23,047 bases of DNA from UBA12151 sp964600645 (GTDB lineage: Bacteria; Patescibacteriota; Minisyncoccia; Moranbacterales; UBA9337). The stretch is taken from assembly GCA_964600645.1 (NCBI GenBank), contig CAZRJL010000010.1, positions 1 to 23,047 of the forward strand, given 5' to 3'. The notes under the pieces are model-generated. The model was not told the DNA's origin. It made no database searches and saw nothing but the letters and a program-made list of their open reading frames with translations. Positions 13,523-19,423 of the stretch are shown here, piece by piece. Both the position numbers and the translations under genes were made by a program. Each line of letters starts with the position of its first letter. Position 1 is the stretch's first letter.

Positions 13523-13744
13523 TCAAGCTAGTTTTTTTGAGGTTGACGGCGAAAGTTTCACCTCCATCCTCGGAGTAATTCTGTGCGCTCCTCCGTCGGA
13601 TGATATAATATGAGGTTTGCCACCGCGATACCCGAAGGTACCGGTAACGTGCGCCCCACTGGGAAGTGTCATACAGCACCGAACTTCCTCTATCGTTTTT
13701 TTGATTTTTTTCAAATCTCTTAAGAAAACTCTCTCTAGCGCCAT
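13523..13744 (-). CDS. Orphan 73-aa basic protein of unknown function
   Basis: The start is set at ATG 13744 because GAAAGGAGAG (13757-13748) is a strong SD; an upstream TTG at 13759 would lie within it. The product begins MALERVFLRDLKKIKKTIEEV, an amphipathic basic helix, and continues with a glycine-rich beta-type region (PSGAHVTGTFGYRGGKPHIISSDGGAHRITP). There is no membrane segment and no signal peptide. Two adjacent cysteines (CC) follow the helix. It is a self-contained unit with its own promoter (13857-13829), a leader of about 78 nt with a stable hairpin, and a strong terminator. I do not recognise the family; nucleic-acid binding is a guess from charge only. Confidence 0.62.
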   Translation of the reverse strand: MALERVFLRDLKKIKKTIEEVRCCMTLPSGAHVTGTFGYRGGKPHIISSDGGAHRITPRMEVKLSPSTSKKLA

Positions 13745-13777
13745 TTTCTCTCCTTTCAATTTTTTCCTTAATAATAT

Positions 13778-13797
13778 GTTCCCACTTTCGTGGAAAC
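13778..13797 (-). promoter_or_regulatory. GNRA-capped hairpin in the 5' leader of the small gene
   Basis: On the minus strand, GTTTCCAC-GAAA-GTGGGAAC is an 8-bp stem (one T-G pair) with a GAAA tetraloop. It lies between the predicted transcription start (about 13822) and the SD, so it may stabilise the message or bind a regulator. Confidence 0.5.
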
Positions 13798-13828
13798 GAT
13801 AAAAAATACCCGGAAGAACTATATTTTC

Positions 13829-13857
13829 ACCATACCCTACTTCCCAAGAAAAGTCAA
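13829..13857 (-). promoter_or_regulatory. Predicted promoter of the 13523-13744 small gene
   Basis: On the minus strand, TTGACT (13857-13852), 17-nt spacer, TATGGT (13834-13829). The same stretch lies in an inverted repeat, ACCCTACT (13834-13841)/AGTAGGGT (13864-13871), that could act as an operator or as the end of the pilin transcript. Confidence 0.5.
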
Positions 13858-13886
13858 GCTTTTAGTAGGGTTATGAATCGTAGCAA

Positions 13887-14471
13887 TCAATATCTGAAAA
13901 CAAAAACGCAGGCACCCACTCTTGTTCTACCCGGACCGATTGGCAAAAGAGAAACTGTCATCAATGATGATACTGATTTAATATTGCCGAAATTTTTATT
14001 GCAATAATCCGTAGTTGCGGCTATTGTTGTCTTAGAAGTCATCGCATAAACAGAAATATTTGGAGGCACACTATTTCCATTAATCTCATAGAACAATCCA
14101 AGATTTTTATTTTTCGAAACATTTACTCCTTTCACCAATGAATCAATTTGCTTGGTTAATAAATTCTTCATTTCTACCGGATCCCCTTCATATCTTGCCG
14201 CCCCATTTGCGCATCTATTCTCATCTATTATATGGGTATAATTTCCAAGACAACCAACCTCTACTGTTCCTGCCGGAATACTACTAAGGTCGCCCATCAC
14301 TACTGCCATTTCAACACTCTTAAACATTTGCGTTGAATATGAAATATATTCAGCTTCTTGAGCTTTCTCTTTTCCACTATTTAATGAAATCAATATAACC
14401 GAAGAAAGAATGGAGATTATCGCAATCACAATAAGAAGTTCGATTATGGTAAACGCCCTTTTCGTATTCAT
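13887..14471 (-). CDS. Type IV pilin-like (prepilin) protein
   Basis: 194 residues. The N-terminus MNTKRA-FTIIELLIVIAIISILSSV is a class III prepilin signal: a short basic leader, cleavage before Phe, Glu at +5, then the hydrophobic assembly helix. The residue before the cut is Ala (A6) rather than the usual Gly, which prepilin peptidases tolerate less often. The rest is a soluble head with paired cysteines (CLGNY...NRCANG and DYCNKN...GACVF) that probably form disulfides. It starts only 8 bases after the iscU stop, so it may be transcribed with the Fe-S genes, a surprising neighbour. It may be a minor pilin or pseudopilin for adhesion or DNA uptake. Confidence 0.88.
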   Translation of the reverse strand: MNTKRAFTIIELLIVIAIISILSSVILISLNSGKEKAQEAEYISYSTQMFKSVEMAVVMGDLSSIPAGTVEVGCLGNYTHIIDENRCANGAARYEGDPVEMKNLLTKQIDSLVKGVNVSKNKNLGLFYEINGNSVPPNISVYAMTSKTTIAATTDYCNKNFGNIKSVSSLMTVSLLPIGPGRTRVGACVFVFRY

Positions 14472-14479
14472 CTGATAAA

Positions 14480-14863
14480 TTATTTTTTTATTTTATATTT
14501 TTTAATGGCTTTTTGGAGGGCGGTGGCGGCAAGATTACTACAATGGAATTTTGGCGCTGGAAGGCCTCCTAATTCATCGGCGACCATTTGATTGGTAATC
14601 TTCAAGGCCTCTTCGAGAGTCTTTCCTTTTGCCATTTCTGTTGCCATAGATGAGGTAGCGATCGCTGCTCCGCATCCCAGCGTCTCAAATCCGATATTTT
14701 CAATTATCTCCTCCCCTGCTTTGCTTTTTCCAACTTTAATATAAATCCGCATAATATCTCCGCATTTGGGATTGCCAACAGTCGCCATGGCGTCGGCATC
14801 CTTAAGTGGTCCTTGATTACGCGGTTTGGTAAAATATTCCAAAACTTTTTTTGAGTACAACAT
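14480..14863 (-). CDS. iscU: Fe-S cluster assembly scaffold IscU/NifU-N
   Basis: 127 residues, matching IscU. It receives sulfur from IscS and iron and assembles [2Fe-2S] clusters. The three ligand cysteines are conserved: C34 in GNPKCGD, C64 in TLGCGAAIA and C108 in KFHCSNLA, with D36 after the first, as in IscU. The N-terminal YSKKVLEYFTKPRNQG is the family opening ('L-x-x-Y-x-x-P-R-N-x-G'). The usual HscA-binding LPPVK motif is here LPAPK, close but altered, and no hscA or hscB is visible nearby. It is separated from iscS by 62 bases that contain a dispersed repeat. Confidence 0.95.
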   Translation of the reverse strand: MLYSKKVLEYFTKPRNQGPLKDADAMATVGNPKCGDIMRIYIKVGKSKAGEEIIENIGFETLGCGAAIATSSMATEMAKGKTLEEALKITNQMVADELGGLPAPKFHCSNLAATALQKAIKKYKIKK

Positions 14864-14873
14864 ATATCATAAA

Positions 14874-14896
14874 GCATGGAATATGAAGCATAAAAC
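14874..14896. repeat. Intergenic copy of the repeat also found in gltX
   Basis: It matches gltX 10952-10974 at 19 of 23 positions. It sits between iscS and iscU. Confidence 0.65.
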
Positions 14897-14925
14897 GAAT
14901 ACTAACAACATATTCCAAAAAAATA

Positions 14926-16131
14926 TTATTTAAAATCTGCCAGCACATTTCCGGAAATTTTTCGCAGCCTACTGACGACTTCCTTGAGAACTTTTACTGT
15001 TTGATCCAATTCCAATTTGGTGGTGTATTTTCCAATAGTTATACGCAGACTTCCGTGCGCTTGTTCATGTTTGAGTCCTAGCGCCAAAAGAACGTGAGAC
15101 GGTTCCAGCGCGCCGGAAGAGCAAGCAGAGCCGGTTGAAGCGGCAATTCCTTCCAAATCCAAAGAAAGAATAAGTCCCTCCCCTTCCACATTGTCAAAAC
15201 GAAAATTGGCGTTGTTTGGTGAGCGTTTTTCTTTTGAACCGTTGAGATATGATTTCGGTATTTCGCGTAGAACTTTCTCGATCAAATAATCGCGAAGTTT
15301 TGAAATTTTTTCCCCGTCTTTTTTATTTACCATACTTACCGCTTTTCCTAGTCCAACAATCCCGGTAACATTATGCGTTCCGGCGCGCAACTTGTATTCT
15401 TGATCACCGCCATCTTGAATTCTGCGAATCGGTGTTCCTCTTTTGATATATAGCACCCCTACTCCTTTGGGTCCATATATTTTGTGTCCGGAAAATGAAA
15501 GCAAATCAACTCCGATATTTTCCACGTTGCAGTCAAAATAATTCACGCCTTGCGTTGCATCTGTATGCAAAAGAATTCGTGTTTTACGCTGTGCGTTTTG
15601 CGTTTTTAGAAATTTTCCAATTTCCGCAATCGGTTGAACCGTTCCAATTTCATTATTTACATACATAACTGAAACCAAAATTGTGTTAGACTTAATAGCT
15701 TTTTTAATATCCGCGATTTTCACAATCCCATCTTTGCCGACAGGAAGAAAAGTTATCTCCGCTAAGCCTTCTTTTTCCATTGCGTGGCAGGCATCCAAAA
15801 CGCAGTGATGCTCAAAAACAGTTGTAATAATATGTGGGATTTCTCCTTTTTTTCGCGAAACGGAAAAAAAAGATTTCACCACGCCTTTAATAGTAAGATT
15901 ATTGCTTTCAGTAGCGCCGGAAGTAAAAATTATTTCCGAAGGAGAGCAGGAAAAAAAATTCGCCACTCTTTCCCTGGCAATATCAATTGCTTGCTGGGCT
16001 TCTTGCCCGAAACTATGCACAGACATCGCGTTGCCAAATTTTTCGGAAAAATATGGCAACATTTCTCTCATCACATCCTTATCAACCGGCGTAGTCGCCG
16101 CATAATCCAAATATATTCTTTTATTTTTCAT
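14926..16131 (-). CDS. iscS: Cysteine desulfurase (IscS/NifS)
   Basis: 401 residues from ATG 16131; a TTG two codons earlier is not needed. This PLP enzyme converts cysteine to alanine and passes persulfide sulfur to IscU. Motifs are YLDYAATTP (7-15), SGATESNN (71-78), EHH (107-109), LLHTDATQG (187-195, PLP-ring Asp191), SFSGHKIYGPKG with PLP lysine K217, and ASTGSACSSG with catalytic C337 on its loop. Between IGKFLK and ILLHTD the protein carries TQNAQRKTR, a few residues longer than usual, coded by a short A-rich repeat (15578-15607). It starts 10 bases after the Rrf2 stop. Confidence 0.96.
   Translation of the reverse strand: MKNKRIYLDYAATTPVDKDVMREMLPYFSEKFGNAMSVHSFGQEAQQAIDIARERVANFFSCSPSEIIFTSGATESNNLTIKGVVKSFFSVSRKKGEIPHIITTVFEHHCVLDACHAMEKEGLAEITFLPVGKDGIVKIADIKKAIKSNTILVSVMYVNNEIGTVQPIAEIGKFLKTQNAQRKTRILLHTDATQGVNYFDCNVENIGVDLLSFSGHKIYGPKGVGVLYIKRGTPIRRIQDGGDQEYKLRAGTHNVTGIVGLGKAVSMVNKKDGEKISKLRDYLIEKVLREIPKSYLNGSKEKRSPNNANFRFDNVEGEGLILSLDLEGIAASTGSACSSGALEPSHVLLALGLKHEQAHGSLRITIGKYTTKLELDQTVKVLKEVVSRLRKISGNVLADFK
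15578..15607 (-). repeat. Short degenerate tandem repeat inside iscS
   Basis: On the minus strand the unit AAAACGC is repeated (two exact copies, then ACAGCGT and AAAACACG). It codes for KTQNAQRKTR at a surface loop before the PLP-binding DATQ strand. Confidence 0.55.
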
Positions 16132-16141
16132 ATTCAATGTA

Positions 16142-16528
16142 TTATTTTATTAAATCTTCCAATGTAATACCTTTTAGCGTTTTTCGAATTTGCCTTCCCA
16201 AGGTAAGCCAAACTTTTTTTGGTCGGCAATTTTTGGAAGTGCATTGTGAACTTTCACATTTCATAAATTCAATCGGACCTTCCAGTGCTTCAACAATTTC
16301 TCCGGCATCAATATTTTTTGGCTCTCGCGCCAAAGCATATCCGCCCATTTTCCCTTTTTGGCTGATAACGAGCTCATTCTTGCGCATATCCCCCATTAGG
16401 CGCTCCAAATATTTGAGAGAAATTTTTTCTTCCCTGGAAACATCCGCCAAACTCTTAATCTCTGGATACGCATCCGCCAAATTCACAATCGCCCGCAGTC
16501 CATATTCAGCTTTGGTTGAAAAATGCAT
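16142..16528 (-). CDS. iscR: Rrf2-family transcriptional regulator, IscR-like
   Basis: 128 residues. The N-terminal winged helix (MHFSTKAEYGLRAIVNLA, then SLKYLERLMGDMRKNELV, then GKMGGYALAR) is the standard Rrf2 fold. Three cysteines, C91-x4-C96-x4-C101, correspond to the [2Fe-2S] ligands of IscR, which in E. coli have x5 spacing. It is thus probably a sensor of Fe-S status that controls the iscS-iscU genes directly behind it. It has an SD (TAGGAG, 16544-16539) and a strong promoter whose start region contains a dyad, which suits autorepression. The gene symbol rests on cysteines plus context. Confidence 0.88.
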   Translation of the reverse strand: MHFSTKAEYGLRAIVNLADAYPEIKSLADVSREEKISLKYLERLMGDMRKNELVISQKGKMGGYALAREPKNIDAGEIVEALEGPIEFMKCESSQCTSKNCRPKKVWLTLGRQIRKTLKGITLEDLIK

Positions 16529-16535
16529 ATTTGAT

Positions 16536-16560
16536 ATACTCCTACCGATTTAGTATGTAT
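16536..16560 (-). promoter_or_regulatory. Candidate Rrf2/IscR operator
   Basis: Imperfect dyad with outer arms ATAC/GTAT and an inner, off-centre CTA/TAG pair, covering the predicted transcription start (about 16556) and the SD. Its position suits autorepression. The match to known IscR sites is only partial. Confidence 0.35.
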
Positions 16561-16562
16561 TT

Positions 16563-16591
16563 ATAATATAAGAGGTGTTATTTTTTGTCAA
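16563..16591 (-). promoter_or_regulatory. Promoter of the iscR-iscS-iscU cassette
   Basis: On the minus strand, TTGACA (16591-16586), 17-nt spacer, TATTAT (16568-16563): a near-consensus sigma-70 promoter. Confidence 0.82.
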
Positions 16592-16594
16592 ATA

Positions 16595-16624
16595 TTGCGG
16601 TTTTGTGTTTTTTTGTGTTATAAT
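16595..16624 (+). promoter_or_regulatory. Promoter of the PD-(D/E)XK nuclease gene
   Basis: TATAAT (16619-16624) with an upstream TG (16616-16617, extended -10) and TTGCGG (16595-16600) 18 nt earlier. It overlaps head to head with the isc promoter region, so the two genes diverge from a shared control region. Confidence 0.65.
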
Positions 16625-16655
16625 GAGGATATAAAATCACTAATATTTTATACTT

Positions 16656-17801
16656 ATGCGAATATCATATAGTGCGCTGGAAACATACCGCAATTGTCCA
16701 TTGAAATATAAATATCAAAACATTGACCATATCAAAGAACTCAAAAGCAAAGAGGCTGTTTTTGGAACAATTATCCATAGCGCCCTCAAATTCGCTCATA
16801 CGCCGGGAATTCTCTCACCTACTCTCGAACAAACACTGGACTATTTTTCCCGCAACTGGAACAGTGATGTTTTTGAAATCGAAGCAGAGGAACGCGCGGC
16901 ATTTTCTCAAGGCGTGGAAATGATCAGAAAATATTACGAAAAAAATAATATTGCGGCAGCCAATATTATTGATCTAGAGAGTCGGTTTGCTATCGATTTG
17001 GAGGGTAATATTATTTCCGGAATAATCGACCGTATCGATAAAACCGAAGAAGGATATGAAATTATTGACTACAAAACCGCCAAAAAAATGCCATCGCAAG
17101 AATATGTCAACAACAATCTACAATTGTCTGTATATCTCAAAGCGTTTTTGGCGCGCTATCCGGAAGAAGTGAAAAGTTTAGACAAAATAAAGGTTAGTTT
17201 GTATTTTCTCAAGCACGGAGTCAAACTTAGTGCCACTCGCAACTTGCAACAACTCCAAAAAATCGACGAAGAATTTTTGGAAGTTATTAAAAATATCGAA
17301 GAAGGAAAATTTGATCCAAACATCACTCCGCTTTGCGATTGGTGTGGATATCAAAAACTTTGCCCGATGTGGCGGCACAAATTCAAAAATGAAAGAAAAA
17401 TTGATACAGAAGAAGTAAGCCAAGCAATTGAAGAATACATTTCCGCCAAAGAAGAATCCAAAAGTTTGAGATACAAAATAGCCGCACTACAAGAAAAAGT
17501 TTCGCAATATATGGACCAAGAGGGCGTAGAGCGGGTTTTTTCCAAATCGGTGATAATTGCCAGAACATTGCGAAAAATATACAAATACAATGACAAAAAA
17601 ATCAAAGAAATATTATATCCACTGGGTCAATGGGATGAAGTTGTTAAAATCGACGGAATCGCTCTAAAGAAAATTCTCCCAACGCTTTCGCGCGAAACAA
17701 AAAAAGAAATTGAGCAAGCGCAAGAAATTAATAAAGAATCACGGAGTTTTAGTGTCAAAAAACAAAATAGCTTGGATGAAAATGAAGAAGTTCCAAAATA
17801 A
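16656..17801 (+). CDS. PD-(D/E)XK nuclease with Fe-S cluster (RecB/AddB/Cas4-like)
   Basis: 381 residues. It opens with SYSALETYRNCPLKYKY, the usual start of RecB/AddB-type nucleases, with the first Fe-S cysteine C14. H41 in GTIIHSALKF, D125 in GIIDRID, D138-Y-K140 in EIIDYKT and Q155 in LQLSVYL form the catalytic set. C227, C230 and C236 in CDWCGYQKLC complete the four-Cys [4Fe-4S] pattern. No helicase domain is attached and there is no CRISPR array nearby, so it is a stand-alone nuclease for DNA repair or processing. The C-terminal 140 residues form a helical, charged extension of unknown role. It needs an Fe-S cluster and is divergent from the isc cassette, a functional link worth noting. 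Confidence 0.88.
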   Translation: MRISYSALETYRNCPLKYKYQNIDHIKELKSKEAVFGTIIHSALKFAHTPGILSPTLEQTLDYFSRNWNSDVFEIEAEERAAFSQGVEMIRKYYEKNNIAAANIIDLESRFAIDLEGNIISGIIDRIDKTEEGYEIIDYKTAKKMPSQEYVNNNLQLSVYLKAFLARYPEEVKSLDKIKVSLYFLKHGVKLSATRNLQQLQKIDEEFLEVIKNIEEGKFDPNITPLCDWCGYQKLCPMWRHKFKNERKIDTEEVSQAIEEYISAKEESKSLRYKIAALQEKVSQYMDQEGVERVFSKSVIIARTLRKIYKYNDKKIKEILYPLGQWDEVVKIDGIALKKILPTLSRETKKEIEQAQEINKESRSFSVKKQNSLDENEEVPK

Positions 17802-17813
17802 CCAGGACTTCTT

Positions 17814-18515
17814 TTATCCTATTATTGTTCCAATAAATTCTTCGCCTTCAAGATATTTTTCCAAATTTTCCAAATCTTTTCCATTCATAATTGCAACTTG
17901 AAAGCCCTCCTTTTCCGCCATATCCGCCGCAATCGGATCAAACGGGGTGTTGAGTCCGGGACTCCATTTTTTATCAAACATATTGCAAAAATCATTCCAC
18001 GAAATGTTTTTTATTTCCTGGGCGGTAAAATATTTTCTCGGATCCTTGTCATATACATAGCTTATATTCGAAAGATTGACTATTTGTTTTATCGCCATCT
18101 TTTTTGCCAGACTAACAGCGACATAATCTGTGGAATTTCCAGGCTTCCAACCGGAAGCTATCACAACTTTTGCATCAGAATTAATGCATTCGTCAATTTT
18201 TTCCATATTGGTGATTATTTTCATATAAGCATACTTATAGAAAATAGTTCGAACAAAATGCGCATTCATCCTGGTCGCATGTATTCCAATCCAATCTTTG
18301 TCCTCATCGGTAATTTCCCCAACTTCATCCGCCGCTGAAATATAATTGCGCGCCAATTTCCCTCCCCCGACAACCAAAATAAAACGAAAATTATCCTTTA
18401 TTTTACTTTCGATCATCTTCTTAAAATCGCGAACAAAAGCAACATCTACTTCCTCCGGAACAACCAATGAACCTCCCAATGAAATGATAATCGTTTTTCT
18501 TTCAGTTTTTTTCAT
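17814..18515 (-). CDS. pyrH: UMP kinase (PyrH), archaeal-type motifs
   Basis: 233 residues, amino-acid kinase fold. It makes UDP from UMP and ATP, the entry to UTP, CTP and dTTP synthesis. IISLGGSLVVP (9-19), VVGGGKLARNYI and VYDKDPRK give the fold. GIHATRMNAHFVR and GWKPGNSTDYVAVSLA are closer to archaeal UMP kinases ('G-x-x-x-T-x-x-N-A', 'PG-x-x-TD') than to typical bacterial PyrH, whose matching loops include GTGNPFFTTD. Similar archaeal-like copies are familiar in CPR genomes. It follows secF by 6 bases and ends 12 bases from the convergent nuclease gene. No SD. Confidence 0.85.
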   Translation of the reverse strand: MKKTERKTIIISLGGSLVVPEEVDVAFVRDFKKMIESKIKDNFRFILVVGGGKLARNYISAADEVGEITDEDKDWIGIHATRMNAHFVRTIFYKYAYMKIITNMEKIDECINSDAKVVIASGWKPGNSTDYVAVSLAKKMAIKQIVNLSNISYVYDKDPRKYFTAQEIKNISWNDFCNMFDKKWSPGLNTPFDPIAADMAEKEGFQVAIMNGKDLENLEKYLEGEEFIGTIIG

Positions 18516-18521
18516 AATAAT

Positions 18522-19418
18522 TTATTTTTTATTTTGAATATTATATCCCGTTATAAGCAAAGCAGATGCGATAAAAATTGATGAATATGTTCCGAATGAT
18601 ACTCCGATTAATAATGCCAACGCGAAATCTTTAATTGATTCTCCTCCAAAAATATAAATTGCAAGCAGGGTTATAATAACGGTGAGCGAAGTATTAATTG
18701 AACGCACTAAAGTTTCATTCAAGCTACGGTTTACCACAAAAGGGAAACTTTCACCCGAAGAATTTCTTAGCAAGTTTTCACGGATTCTATCATACACCAC
18801 GATTGTATCATGAACAGAAAATCCAATAATTGTCAGAAGTGCCGCAATAAAAGGAATACCGATTTCAGTGCTATAAAAATGCCCGAAAACAGAAAATGCT
18901 CCGATTGTAATCAAGACATCATGAATCAAGGCGATAACCGCTCCCGCTCCATATTTCCATGACTGAACTGGACGAGAAACCTTACGAAAAGCAAAAGCAA
19001 TAAAAGCCATAATGCCGGCAGCCGCCCAAAAAAGCGCCCACAACGAGTTCTTCCGTAGCTCATTGGAAACTGACGCGTCTCGATAATCAACCTTTGTCTG
19101 TGTCGCTTCCGGATATTTTTCGCTTATCCCCCCCCATACAGCTTGATTAGTATCATCAGCCGATGAAGCATAGCTTATCAATAGAGAATCTCTCCCTTTA
19201 CCTTGAATCGTAAGGCTATTGAGTTCTAGTTCGTTTAATATTTTCGAAATTTCTTCGTTCGTAGGAATGTTTTGAGAAAATCTTACCTCCATCACTGTTC
19301 CTCCTGTAAAATCAATTCCAAATCTAAGACCCCACACAAAAAGACTCACGATACTTAATATTGTTAAGGTCAGTGAAAAAATGTATGCGTATTTGGTTTT
19401 TGAAACTATATCAATCAT
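18522..19418 (-). CDS. secF: Protein translocase subunit SecF
   Basis: 298 residues. With SecD it uses the proton-motive force to complete preprotein export through SecYEG. The N-terminal helix is followed by WGLRFGIDFTGGTVMEVRF, the SecF 'GIDF-x-GG' signature. A short periplasmic domain leads to five further helices with ALIHDVLITIGAF, IGFSVHDTIVVYDRIRENL and NRSLNETLVRSINTSLTVI, all standard SecF motifs (the Asp in each H-D pair is associated with proton transfer). The length is normal. It starts 5 bases after the secD stop. Confidence 0.96.
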   Translation of the reverse strand: MIDIVSKTKYAYIFSLTLTILSIVSLFVWGLRFGIDFTGGTVMEVRFSQNIPTNEEISKILNELELNSLTIQGKGRDSLLISYASSADDTNQAVWGGISEKYPEATQTKVDYRDASVSNELRKNSLWALFWAAAGIMAFIAFAFRKVSRPVQSWKYGAGAVIALIHDVLITIGAFSVFGHFYSTEIGIPFIAALLTIIGFSVHDTIVVYDRIRENLLRNSSGESFPFVVNRSLNETLVRSINTSLTVIITLLAIYIFGGESIKDFALALLIGVSFGTYSSIFIASALLITGYNIQNKK

Positions 19419-19423
19419 CGATT

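Noticed and set aside
16656..17801. Cas4 of a CRISPR-Cas system
   Set aside because: The Fe-S nuclease motif is shared by Cas4, AddB and other repair nucleases; there is no CRISPR array or other cas gene, and the long C-terminal extension is not Cas4-like.
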